A stretch of DNA of 64,000 bases from CALZJC01 sp963781065. Its GTDB lineage: Bacteria > Acidobacteriota > Thermoanaerobaculia > Multivoradales > JAHEKO01. The stretch covers positions 1 through 64,000 of the forward strand of contig CAWAET010000004.1 in the NCBI GenBank assembly GCA_963781065.1, given 5' to 3'. The notes beneath the pieces were generated by a model. It did no database searches and was not told the DNA's origin. It was given only the letters and a program-made list of their open reading frames with translations. The position numbers and the translations under genes are program-made. This document shows positions 39,241 through 49,065 of this stretch, in pieces (the stretch's first letter is position 1; each line of letters starts with the position of its first letter).

Positions 39241-42200
39241 ATGAGTTCTGCCCAGACCCCCTTCTTCCCTTTGCGGCCCGACGGCAGGCTTCCTCCCCGG
39301 CTGCCAGCGACGCTCATCAAGAGAATCCTCAAGCTCAACGGGATCTCACCCCAGCAACTACTCAAGGCACTGGGCCGTCACCGACGTAGCCTGGTAAGCC
39401 CGGTCGATGCGGTCCGCAGCGCACTCGACCAACCAGAGCTCCGTGATGAAATAGACAATGTTCTATCTTTGCCCGTCCATACCAGCCTCTACAACCTCCT
39501 GTGCCGAGCGGCGTATGCGGCAGAGGCGTTTCAGCACTTCATACAGCCAGCGCTGAAAGAACAGTCTGATCGGGTTTTCCTCGACCCGCGGCGGTTTGCC
39601 GAGCTGGTTGCAGAGCACCGGGATCGCATCTCTGAGCCCGACGCGGCGCTGGAGAAACAGACCGAGGCCCAGTCCCTCGCCCTCTTTGCCCTTGCGTTCG
39701 GGATGCTGCAGCCGTTGGACGGAAAGCAGATCGTTGCGCCCCTCCTTGAAGTCAGCGCGGGATTCCAACGGTTCTTCGGCGTTCTCGACGATGACTTGCT
39801 TTCCGAGGAAAGGCGTCCCAACAAACCACGGTCGCCCAGGCACTTGCCACCTCCCGGGCCATCCTCGCTAACCAAGCGTTCCGAGAGTGAGCGCCCAGTC
39901 GAGGCGCCTACGGAGAAAGCGGCTAAGACCGCGGCGCCCGAGCCGCCAGCAGGACCCAGAGAAAAGCAGCTCAATCGGCACATGGCAGACCGGGAAAGAG
40001 CCGAAGAGACGCGCCGACGCGTCGGTGGTGCACGTACGCTTCGAGCATGTCGAACTGGACGAGTCCCTGGCGCCGGCACTGCCACCGCTGGTCCGCCTGC
40101 TGGGGGAGCGAGCAAACTGGGCCACCAGCGACGCCAACCTTGAGGGATTCGACATTCTCGAGCGGGCCCTGAGTCGGGCCGCTGCGACAGGGACAGACGA
40201 GTATCATGCCGAACTCTGCTCCTACCTCACCGTTCCGATGGTGCAGGCGGCCCTCAGCACCGGTAGCGATGTTCTCGGACGGCATCTGTGTCTGGCGACG
40301 TTCCGGGAGTCGGTCGCGAGAACTGACTCCCTCTTCTTCAACAGCATCTGGCCCTGGGCCAAATGGAGCCGCCGCACGGAGTGCCTGGGAGATCAGCTGG
40401 AGGGCCTCTTCCACTCTCTTCACCGGGTGTTCCTGGAGCTCGGTTCAATTCAACCGGTTATCGAGATTCTCTCGTGGCACCGCGACGACAGCGAAACAGA
40501 CTCGGCGGCCGAGGTCAGGCGCGCACAGTCGACCGAGCTGCTGGCGGCCCGGCTTGAGAAGCCGCCCGGAATGCGAGGTCATTACCGCCGCCTCCGCATG
40601 TTGGCCTGTACACAGTTCTTCCAACCGCTCATCCTCGACGTGCGAAGGCGAGACTGGAAGCCGGTTCTCGGCCACCTGCGCCTCCTACAAAGACGGCACG
40701 AGGAGGGAGAGCTAGTCGACGAGGTCGTCGAGAAGCTGCGCGAGCAGGCCGAGGCCCGAGGACTCGGGCGAGAGCATCGGAGAAGCGCAAGACGCTTCAT
40801 CGACGGGCTGCTCAAGGAGTTGCAGAACTGGGTCGACGCAGAGAGGCAGTATGAACAGGGAGAAGCACAGGAGAAACGGGCAGCCCGCGAGGACGAGGCA
40901 CGCGACGCCGTCGAACGTTTCCTAGCCGTGGAAGTAGGCGTTGACAGCCCACCGGCCGAGGTGGGAACAGTCGCCTGGCTGCTGGCGAGCTTCCGGCGGT
41001 TGATTGCCGACCTGCAGGAGGGAGAATCGCCCCAGCCCAGTCCGGTCCGCTTCGGCGAGATCGACCTCGACGAAGATATCCTGGAGTGGCAGGACCCTGA
41101 CCCCCGCGACGTGCGCATCTGGATTGGCCACCTTGGTGGCAGAATCGACTGGCGGGATGTTCTCCAGGACCGCATCGCCGCCGTACTGCTGAATACCGAC
41201 CGCTCAGGTCTGGCGCTCCTCGAGTTCCTGATCGACGCAAGAGAGTTCGAAGCCGCGGTAGAAGCTGCGCACCACCCCTCATTGGCGGGCATCTCTCGTG
41301 CTCAGGAACTCGTCGAGAAGGCAGAGGCCCAGATGGACCGCCAGCGTCAGCTGGAAGACCGCCTCGACGCAATCTTCAGCCAAGTGGAGGCCCTTCACTC
41401 CCGACCGGGCAGCGAGGACAGCCGAGAGCCGTTGAGTGCCTGCGAGACCAAGGTGCTCGAGGCTCGTGAGGAGTTCGATCAGGGAAAACACTTGGCAGCC
41501 GAAGATCTGATCTCCCAGCTCGAGCGTATCCTGCCAGCCCTGACGGCCGAGGTACAAGGACACGATCGCGAGGAGAGGGAGAAGTCGCGGCAGTACCGTT
41601 CCTGGCTGGCCGAAGCCGGGTTCGACGTCGAGGCCAACACTCCGGTGGACGAGCTTGAGCGGCGCGTAGAGACCATCCGTCAGGCAGCCTGGAATCGGCG
41701 AAGACACCTACTTCGGCTGAAGAAGCTGGACAAGCCACAGGTGCCCGAGAGCCTCCGGGCCGCAGTGCGAACGCTATCGTGCAACCTCGATCGGCCTGGC
41801 GCTTGGCCCAATGAACAGGCTGCGGAGACCGCCGATTTCTATACAGAGCTCGTAGTCAAGATCACCGACGACTGGTGGCCACTCCTACGTGCCCTCGAGC
41901 CCGATGAAGCAACGGTCCGCCGCCTGCAGAGCATCGCAGATCTCATGAGCCAGCGTCTGGCCGACGAGTTGGCGGCGATCCTCAGCGACCGTCTTGAGGA
42001 AGCACCGATCCTGGGAGCTCTTCTGGAGCGTGGAAGCAACCGCGTGGCCGAGTACCACCGGATGCTCGTCAACGCGGGTCTGCTGAAGCCTGAGGAGATG
42101 CCTATAGTTCTGGGGCCGCCGTCAGGCGCGGACTCGCTCGAGCGCTCGTTCGACACCATAACGCCCCTCGTCGAGTCGATCTCAGTGCCCAGAGGATCTG

Positions 42201-42751
42201 GAAGATCCGTCGAGCGAGCTGCAACCGCCTTCCGACGAAAAGACGCGCAAGCGAGCATGCAAGAAGCGGCTGCGGCCTGGGCCTGGTGCCGCAAGAACGG
42301 AAAGGAAGAACACAAGTCCTTGCTCCTCGGGATCTTCGGCTGGTCCTACGATCTCGAGAATCCCGACGCCCAAGCCGCCGGTCGCGATGCCATCGGACTG
42401 CTGCTGAGAAGCCACGACGCACTCGCAAGACGCGCAGCGGTTCGGCCCGACTCACTACTCGAATGGTGGCTCAAGCACTGGGGCATGAATACCGCGGAAA
42501 CCAGACCAGGGGATTTCCACCAACGACTGGGAGAATACCTCAAGGGCCTGACCGAGCTACCTGCCGGATCGCAGCCACGGACCCACCTTACTGCCCTACT
42601 CAGAACCGCTGGCGCCGATCAACTCTCGGATCTCCTCTGGCAGAGCCTCACCGGCGTCGAGACGGCCCGCACCAAGGGTCGCATCGCGCTGCTCCGCCTT
42701 CTTTACGACCTTGGGGAAGACGAGGCCTTGAAACAACTGTTCGAGTCCTGA
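39241..42751 (+). CDS. Large helical protein of unknown function, island gene 1 (one frameshift)
   Basis: About 1,170 residues. The first frame (MSSAQTPFFPLRPDGRLPPR, with LIKRILKLNGISPQQLLKAL) runs to about 40015. The sequence then continues in another frame from DASVVHVRFEHVELDESLAP to DEALKQLFES at 42751. Almost all of it is predicted helix rich in Leu, Glu, Arg and Ala, with coiled-coil character around residues 680-790 (AQMDRQRQLEDRLDAIFSQV). No enzyme motif, signal peptide or membrane helix is visible. Codon use and base composition are less GC-rich than the flanks, pointing to transfer. It heads a three-gene operon with two ATPase-like genes. I do not recognise the family; a scaffold or sensor role is inference. 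Two overlapping genes instead of one shifted gene cannot be excluded. Confidence 0.65.
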
Positions 42752-42785
42752 TGGAGGCGAGGGCGCACGGCAATGCGTCGCCTTC

Positions 42786-44611
42786 GTGGCCCTTACCCGC
42801 CGCGCCTCTCTGGCTCCAACGCCGAAGATCCACTCGGCCGTCTACCAGAGCCTCCGAGCCGTCGAGGAGCGGGTTGCAACCCGTCCTATCAAGGATTTCG
42901 CGCGAGCCCTAGTCAACCACTTCGATTTTCTGCCCACAAAGGTAGAGCTAGAGGTCGCAAGCGCCCTCGAGCCGCATGGCAAGGACGGAACCTACCACCT
43001 TCTCGTGGTCGTCCGTCCGGACGAGACTGACCCACCGTTCTCGCTGAGCCTGAAGGTCCTCGACCGAGCCGATTTCGTACCCGCCCCGGGCAGCCCAGCC
43101 GAGGTCCTGGTCACAAACGACGCCCTGCTCCTGGAGCAACGTGAGATCGAGTTCCTCGTTCGGCCCAATAACCCCAAGGCAGCCCAACGCCTCGCCCTCC
43201 AGATGACCGGAGAGACTGCCAGCGGGCAGCGCATCGACGATGTAAAAAGCTGCCCTGTCGAAGTCGGCGGAACGATCAGCTTCCAGCCGATCCCTATCGA
43301 CAAGCTGCTCGGCTACTACGAAGGGTGCGACGCCAGGCCTGTCGCCGGAAGAGCTTTCGTGGGCCGTCAGGAAGAGCTGGATCGGCTCCAGCGCGCGGTA
43401 GGTGGCCCCCGACCCAGCGCGATGATCCTCTATGGGGCCCGTCGGATGGGTAAAACCTCGCTACTGGACGAACTGGCACGTCGCGAGTGCTGCACTTTCA
43501 GACCGGCTTCCAAGACCTTGTTCCTTCGCGTCGGCGTCGATGGAATGGAGGACCCCCGCGAAGGACGCGACTTCTTTCAGAGCTTCCTCGAGCTCATTCA
43601 GCAGTCTGTACTCTTCGACTCCAAGAATGAGGTTTTCGGAGGCTCATGAGTGACAACGGCGTCAGCGACGAGGACATTCAAGAAGCCCACCTTGTACCTT
43701 CCCACCTGGCCAGCGCCCCATTCCTGTTCCGCCTGCAGCACTATCTCAACGGCCTGCGCTCCCTCGTAAAAGGAAGATTTCAGAGAGTCGTGCTGCTCTT
43801 CGACGAGTTCGACAAGCTGCTTGAAAGCTATCGCTCCGGCTACCGGGCTGACACGGAACAACTACTGAACGAGCTGCGCCGCGCCGCTACTGAGGATCCT
43901 AATCTGGGCCTCGTGCTTGCTGGGTCCGATCTGATGCAGGTGATCCTGGGGCACTACCGGAGCGCCATGTATGGCTCGGCGACCTCGATGAAGCTCTTAG
44001 GTTTCTCCGAGGGCGAGACCCTGGCTGCGGCCCGCGAGATCATCGCGCCCAAGCTCGTCCGGACTCATCGGGAGTTCAGTGACTCGGTCATTCGTCTTGT
44101 AGTTCGCATCACCGGCGGCCACCCATTGTATATGCGGCAGATCGGCTGCGCCTGCGCCTTGCTAACGAAGCGCCGGCACGTCACAGAAGGAACCGTCATG
44201 ACAAGTGTCAAGGCCCTGCTTCGAGGGGAAATTCTTGCGGGCGACATTCCGGACTTTCCGAATACGGTCACTCAGCCCCTCCAGTCGCTGAAGCTGATGG
44301 AGAGCAGAAGCGACGAACTCGTAGGGCGTCTGGCCCTCTGCCAGCTGGCTCGACACGTTCGCCTTGAACGGCCACAGGTCCCGTGGATCACGGTCTCCGG
44401 CGACGACCAGCTGCTCGCCGTGAGACCTGCAGGGACATGGAACCGGATCCGCGACAAGTTGAAGGATGCTGACCTCATCTATCCCAACAAGAAGCGGCTG
44501 TGGGCGTTTCGTTTCCCGATCATAGCTGAGGCTATGAGGATGGAAGCGGACTACCAAGTGGAAAAGCTGATCGCCGACCTCGAGAGCCTGTCGCCGGAGC
44601 AACGGAGGTGA
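42786..44611 (+). CDS. STAND/AAA+ ATPase, island gene 2 (one frameshift)
   Basis: About 608 residues from GTG at 42786. Residues 1-185 are a beta-rich N-terminal region (TYHLLVVVRPDETDPPFSLS). Then FVGRQEELDRLQRAVGG leads to Walker A in YGARRMGKTSLLDELARRE (residue ~217). A shift near 43640 (just after a TTTT run) separates this from Walker B in RVVLLFDEFDKLLESY (~335), sensor 1 in NLGLVLAGSDLMQVI, and the G-G-H-P motif of STAND NTPases in RITGGHPLYMRQIGCA (~441). The C-terminal ~110 residues look like a winged helix. At the break an ATG overlaps the TGA (43646-43649), so a true split is possible though an indel is likelier. ATPase motor or switch of the module. Confidence 0.75.
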
Positions 44612-46506
44612 ATTGGGTACCGACAGCGCCGGATCGCATCGTGGCTAATGTGACATCAGGCTTGGGCAAGAGTCGAAGACCTTGCTTCCTTCTCGAGGTA
44701 CCGCCCGGCTGCAAGGAGCTGCACCTCCTGTCGGCTTGCCAGCGGGCCTTCGCAAAGCACGCGCCAGAGGACGTAGCCCACGCCAAGGTCGACATCGACC
44801 TAGCAAACAACGAGAGCGAGCTCATCGAGGAACTCATCAATCAGTGGACCGCCTGCCATGTGGAGCTCCGCGAGGTTTGGGGAGGTCGCCCCATGCGCAA
44901 TCGGGGACCAGACCACATGCGTCTGATGCACTTCGGCGCGACCGCGAAACGCGCCGGCGTGTATCTCGTCGTCTTCATCCAGCGCTTCGACAAGGTATTT
45001 CGGTGGCTCTCGAGCCAGTTCCTGGCGGCGATGCGCAACCTGGAGCACGAGCGCTGCTCTTTCCAGCGTCAACGAAGCCCTCTTTCCGCTACGCAGAGCT
45101 CTACCGACGGCGGGCTGAGCACGAACCGGGGTTTACCTCAGACTACGGCCAGCTCCACATTCGGCTACGGTGCGGAAAGCTGGATTCGGAACGCGCAGTG
45201 AAGATCTGGCAAGACGACTTCCAGTTATCGCTCGAAGACCGCAAGAGCCGCGCTTTTCTCGACCTGGCCTTTGTGTATTCGGGTGGTTTGCCGGCCGCTT
45301 TCTTGAAGGCAGCGGAGCTGATGAGTGCATCTTCGGACTCTGCGGGGGAAGTCCCGGTGTTCAGGGCCCAACTCGAGCGGCACATCCCGGAGTGCTTTCG
45401 GCGGCTTCTCACCTACGACGATACCGAGGGCCGCCTGGCATCAGCAGTGGCTCGTATCCACTTGCGCTGCGCTGACGCCAGGGACCTGGCGTGGGGTTCG
45501 CTCGCACCGATGGTCGGATCTGCTGGTCGAAGGCGAGGAACGTGAGCTTCGGCTCGTCTGCGAGCCCTTAGCCAACATGGCTCTACGTATCGAACGGCAG
45601 CGAGGACGAGAGTCTCAGGACATCGGATTGAGTTTGGCAGCTCAGCACTACAGGCAGGGCCATTACAGCGCTTGCATCGAGGGCCTTCGCGAGGCGACCG
45701 CCCCCCCTCTGGGCCGGCTAAGGGCAGCAGCCACCATGATGAAGGAGGTCTTCGGTGACAATCCCCAGTCGCCGTACTTCCGGGCGGACATCCGGTGGAA
45801 GACCGTGCGAGAGCTCGCGCGAGACGCAGCTCAAGACGAGGAGCCTGACAGCGCGGGGGAGTTCCGCGGCTGGGAGAAGATCGCGCACGTTCATGCAGGT
45901 CTCCCGAGAAGCGACCGGCGAGCTATGTCGGACTATCTTGAGACTCTCGAGAACAACCTTGTCCCAGGAGCGGAGAAGGCGGTCATACTGCTAGGGATCC
46001 GCTTGCTGGGCGTCGAACGCGATCCGAGTCCCGTGACAGCCGCACACATGGCGATCCCTCTCGTCGAGGACATCCTGCGGCACTATGTTCGCCTGGTACT
46101 CCAACTGTCGGTCAGCGGAGAGGCCTATTCGCGAGTATCTGACCGCGACCTGAGTACTTGGTGGCCCCGGCCTGACAACTTTCAGCGACCTTCTGGCAAG
46201 GAGCCGCTATCGGTGCCCGAGCTTGCCCTTTTGGCGGCTGTCGTCTCCAGCCGTCGAGGAAAACCGCTGTTCGACGATCCGAGGGACCTTCAGCGGCTAG
46301 TCACGACAGTGGACCAGGTGCGAAACCTCGTTGGCCACCACGTGACTAATCCTGAAGAGAAGGCTAGATCGAGCCTGAGCCGGCTATCTCGGGAGTTGAT
46401 CTTGAAGATGTGCTCGCATAGTCAATGCGACATGACGCTGGAATGTTTGGCTGAGCTAGTCAGACCACCGCGGCGGTTCCTGGCGGGCTTGCCTCTCGAG
46501 ACCTAG
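44608..46506 (+). CDS. Degenerate STAND-like protein with HEPN-like C-terminus, island gene 3 (two frameshifts)
   Basis: About 632 residues, GTG start overlapping the previous stop (GTGA). The N-terminus has a P-loop remnant (FLLEVPPGCKELHLLSACQR, residues ~25-45) without the Gly-Lys-Ser/Thr, and a Walker B-like strand (YLVVFIQRFDKVFRWL, ~117). One-base shifts near 45075 and 45500 break the frame. The last ~160 residues are helical and include LRHYVRLVLQLSV, then TVDQVRNLVGHHVTNPEEKA (~571), where R-N-L-V-G-H fits the Rx4H catalytic motif of HEPN ribonucleases. Reading: a partner of gene 2 that cannot itself hydrolyse ATP but may carry the RNase effector. The HEPN call rests on the motif and helical context. 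Confidence 0.6.
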
Positions 46507-46547
46507 CGGCGCTCCCAGACTCCCGAGTCGCGGCGACAAGCCAAATC

Positions 46548-46720
46548 ATGCCGGCGTGCGGCAGCGTGCCCTCGGTGAGTGGGGCTTGCCAAGGGCCCGG
46601 TGGACAACGTGTCGCAGTTCGTGACGTTGGATAAGGAAGCGCAGCGGGACAGGGTGGGGCAGGTGGGCGGAAGGCTTCTCGGCCGTGTCGAAGACGGCCT
46701 GAGGCTGGTCCTCGAGCCCT
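46548..46720 (+). pseudogene. MazF C-terminal remnant 1
   Basis: GLAKGPVDNVSQFVTLDKEA then QRDRVGQVGGRLLGRVEDGL and RLVLEP match the typical C-terminal third of MazF/PemK toxins (G-L-x-K-x-S-x-x-N-V-S-Q, D-K, V-E-D-G-L). The GNV-type segment before it (GSVPSVSGA) is out of frame, and no N-terminal half exists. Straight after EP the sequence turns into deoxynucleoside-kinase-like codons. A broken gene at the island's right edge. Confidence 0.7.
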
Positions 46721-46800
46721 ACGTCCTGCCGTCGCGCCACAACCAGCAGCAGGTGACCGCCCAGCCGGAGTTGTTCGACCGTTTTCTGGTCTCCGGCGCT
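46714..46800 (+). pseudogene. Fragment of the deoxynucleoside kinase gene
   Basis: Codons reading YVLPSRHNQQQVTAQPELFD then RFLVS match residues ~62-90 of the intact kinase at 38325 (YFLLSRYKQQQAIAQPELFD then RFLVS), and the nucleotide sequences align over about 85 bases with scattered substitutions. It is fused to the MazF remnant. After LVS the similarity fades (GAPNVTFPR against DYTFPK). No start, P-loop or remainder is present. Confidence 0.75.
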
Positions 46801-46907
46801 CCGAACGTCACCTTCCCGAGGCGCGGCACGGCCTGACGTCGAGGCGGCGCACGGCGGCTGTGGCCCACTGCGCAGCCGGACCGCGCCGCCGACTGTAGGA
46901 TGCCCGC

Positions 46908-47363
46908 ATGCTCGGACGCCTCCTCGCCCTCGCCATTCTCGCCGTCGCCATCTACTACGCGGTCACCCTGGGCATGCCGTGGCTCGAGACGGCGATGGGC
47001 ACCGGCGGCGGCGGCTCGGCCGATGGCAGCGAGTCCTCGACCTGCGTGGCCGAGGCTGGCGCCGCCGGCGACACCATCACCGGCGAGCTGATCGCCAACG
47101 CCCGGCCGCCGGTCGACCCGGCGACCTGGGGCGTGGCGCTGACCCGCGGCGCCCGCGCCCTGGCCGCGGCCGAGAACGCCTGCTCCTGCCCCACCGCGGC
47201 CTGCGCCAAGGGCTACGACGCGGTCCAGGAGCTGCGGACGATGTTCGACGAGGTCGACGACATCGCCCGCGGCAACCCGATGGGCATCGGCAACCCGGCG
47301 CGGCGGGCCGAGCGGGTCTACGAGCTGCTCGACCAGGCGCGAGGCCTGGCCCGGTCCGAGTAG
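46908..47363 (+). CDS. Small membrane-anchored or exported protein, unknown
   Basis: 151 residues. The N-terminus MLGRLLALAILAVAIYYAVT is one hydrophobic helix (uncleaved anchor or signal). A Gly/Ser linker follows, then a helical domain with four Cys (SSTCVAEAG, ENACSCPTAACAKGYDAVQE) and EVDDIARGNPMGIGNPARRA. Cys spacing suggests disulphides outside the cytoplasm. High GC like the chromosome, so it belongs to the host rather than the island. It lies between two MazF remnants. No family recognised. Confidence 0.6.
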   Translation: MLGRLLALAILAVAIYYAVTLGMPWLETAMGTGGGGSADGSESSTCVAEAGAAGDTITGELIANARPPVDPATWGVALTRGARALAAAENACSCPTAACAKGYDAVQELRTMFDEVDDIARGNPMGIGNPARRAERVYELLDQARGLARSE

Positions 47364-47365
47364 GC

Positions 47366-47569
47366 GATCACCTCGAACCTCGGTCTGGCGGCCGCGCCCG
47401 GAAACGTGCGTGCGGCCCGCGCGAAACGGGTCTGGCCAAGCCTTCGGCGATCAACGTCTCGCGGCTCGGGACTGTCGACAAGGAGGCACTGCAGGAGAAA
47501 TCGGGGCAGATCAGCGGCAGGCTGTTGCGTCGAGTCGAGGACGGCATCAGGCTGATCCTCGGCCTGTAG
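47366..47569 (+). pseudogene. MazF C-terminal remnant 2
   Basis: ITSNLGLAAAPGNVR then, after a one-base shift, GLAKPSAINVSRLGTVDKEA and LQEKSGQISGRLLRRVEDGI and RLILGL with a stop at 47569. This is the C-terminal half of a MazF/PemK toxin; the N-terminal catalytic strand is missing. It begins three bases after the preceding gene's stop. Similar to but distinct from remnant 1. Confidence 0.75.
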
Positions 47570-47642
47570 CGGCGCGCGCGGCACCCTTGTCAGGGTCGCG
47601 CTTTTGCCCTAGGCTTTGAATTCCCCTCTTCGGGGACACCGC

Positions 47643-47719
47643 GCACCCGTAGCTCAATCGGATAGAGCACCTGACTACGGATCAGGAGGTTGGGGATTCG
47701 AATTCTCCCGGGTGCGCCA
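47643..47719 (+). tRNA. tRNA-Arg (anticodon ACG)
   Basis: Full cloverleaf of 77 bases with an encoded CCA. The acceptor GCACCCG (47643-47649) pairs with CGGGTGC (47709-47715). The D-arm is GCTC...GAGC. The anticodon stem is CCTGA/TCAGG with loop CTACGGA, giving ACG (47677-47679). The T-arm GGGGA/TCTCC has loop TTCGAAT, and the discriminator is G. A34 would be deaminated to inosine to read CGU/CGC/CGA. No integrase gene or repeated tRNA 3' end is seen nearby. Confidence 0.96.
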
Positions 47720-47812
47720 ACTAACTACAATGGAATGAGACACTTGGGGGATGCCATTCGTCCCTCAAGAGTTGCCGCTCGTTCTCGGGTAGGCACAGGG
47801 TAAGCAACCGGC

Positions 47813-48096
47813 TCAGTTTCGGGCGCCCCTGAGGCCGACGAGGAAGTAGAAGCGCGAGCTGTAAGGCCGCAGGCGGATCGCCTCGACCGACGTGAAGCCG
47901 GCGTCCTTCAGCCGGCCGCTCCAGGGAGCCCGAGGTGCCGGCCGTCGTTGTTCGACTCGCCGGCGCCGTCCGTTCGATACCAGCAGACGCCGAGTCGGCG
48001 GCCGGGAGCGAGTGCGCGCAGTAGGGCCAGCTTGCCGAAGTCGCCGACGTCGCCTGCGTAACGGCCTTGCACGGTCACCGTTCTAGCACGGTCCAC
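47813..48096 (-). pseudogene. Internally deleted gene remnant
   Basis: The N-terminal piece MDRARTVTVQGRYAGDVGDF then GKLALLRALAPGRRLGVCWY and RTDGAGESNNDGRHLG resembles a conserved uncharacterised family start. It stops after LPGAAG. One base over, the frame SGRLKDAGFTSVEAIRLRPY and SSRFYFLVGLRGARN (ending 47813) reads like the family's C-terminus. The middle is missing, so the two ends have been joined by a deletion with a frame change. The rest of 47720-47812 shows nothing I can call. Confidence 0.5.
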
Positions 48097-48182
48097 AGCG
48101 CACGCCGCAACTCGGTTGCCGTCTACGGAGGCGCGCGGCGCCGGGGATGATAGAAATCCCGGACGCCAGAGGAGAAGGATCG

Positions 48183-48668
48183 ATGAGCGACAGGCCCTTC
48201 CAGGACTTCTACCCCGACGAGCTCGCCCACTGCTACGGCTGCGGCCGTCTCAACGAGCGGGGACATCAAATCCAGAGCCGCTGGGACGGCGACGAGAGCG
48301 TCTGCCGCTTCACCCCCCGGCCGGAGCACATCGCCGTCCCCGGCCACGTCTACGGTGGCCTCCTCGCCTCGCTCGTTGACTGCCACGGCACGGGCACGGC
48401 TGCCGCCGCGGCCTACCGCGACCAGGGCCGGCCCATGGACAGCGACCCGCCCCTGCGCTTCCTCACCGCCTCGCTGCATGTCGACTATCTCAAGCCGACC
48501 CCGCTCGGCCCGGAGCTCGAGCTGCGCGGCAGGGTGGAGGAGGTGAAGGGCCGCAAGGTGAGCGTCGCCATCGAGCTCTCGGCGGAGGGCGTGGTGACCG
48601 TGAAGGGCAAGGTCGTGGCGGTCCAAGTGCCGGAGGAGATGTTCAGGCAGATCGTCGACGGCGCCTAG
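48183..48668 (+). CDS. Hotdog-fold acyl-CoA thioesterase (PaaI/THEM4-like)
   Basis: 161 residues from the ATG at 48183, which has AGGAGAAGG nine bases upstream. HCYGCGRLNERGHQIQSRWD begins the protein. The central hotdog helix region PGHVYGGLLASLVDCHGTGT, with the G-G-x-x-x-x-x-x-D-x-x, is where thioesterases keep their catalytic acid. PLRFLTASLHVDYLKPTPLG and VEEVKGRKVSVAIELSAEG follow. It probably hydrolyses a medium-chain acyl-CoA; the substrate is unknown. Confidence 0.8.
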   Translation: MSDRPFQDFYPDELAHCYGCGRLNERGHQIQSRWDGDESVCRFTPRPEHIAVPGHVYGGLLASLVDCHGTGTAAAAAYRDQGRPMDSDPPLRFLTASLHVDYLKPTPLGPELELRGRVEEVKGRKVSVAIELSAEGVVTVKGKVVAVQVPEEMFRQIVDGA

Positions 48669-48674
48669 CGCCTC

Positions 48675-49064
48675 TCAGCGCCCCAAAGAGAGGTGCCGCT
48701 CACTAGGCGCCGGCTCGTAGGGCACCTGGTCGCGCATCATGAAACAGGCCGCCCGGGCGAGCTTGTGGGCGAGCGCTCGAATGGCGTCGAGCGAGCAGGT
48801 GCGGGAACGCTTCTGCTCGGCAGCCTTCAGGATCAGCAAGCGGATTGCCGCCAGGGCGCTAGGCGGCTCGCCGGCGGCTTCCTCGACGGCCGAGAGTGTC
48901 TCGTCCAGGGCAGCCCCTGGGAATCGGCTCCACTGGTAGCCTGAGCCGAAATCGGTTCCAGGCCAGGGGGCCCGAAATTGGTCGATCCTGCCACTGGCGG
49001 AGCGGGGCGCGGTGTTCGTCGCCGTGTAGCTTGGCCTTCTTGAACCCAAGACAGGAGACAGCAC
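48675..49064 (-). pseudogene. Transposase C-terminal remnant (IS110-like)
   Basis: The last ~75 residues read ALAAIRLLILKAAEQKRSRT then CSLDAIRALAHKLARAACFM and MRDQVPYEPAPS. ALAHKLARA-x-x-x-M-R-D-Q-V-P-x resembles the end of IS110-type transposases. The upstream residues show no transposase similarity, no DEDD catalytic motif is present, and I find no terminal repeats. A leftover of an insertion element near the island's debris zone. Confidence 0.4.
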
Positions 49065-49065
49065 T

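Noticed and set aside
46579..46836. An 85-codon open frame as a real small gene
   Set aside because: It is a fusion of a MazF tail and a kinase fragment with no proper start or complete domain; treated as two remnants.
47643..47719. tRNA-Arg as the integration site of the island
   Set aside because: No integrase gene, no repeat of the tRNA 3' end at the island's left side, and a host-like gene lies between the island and the tRNA.
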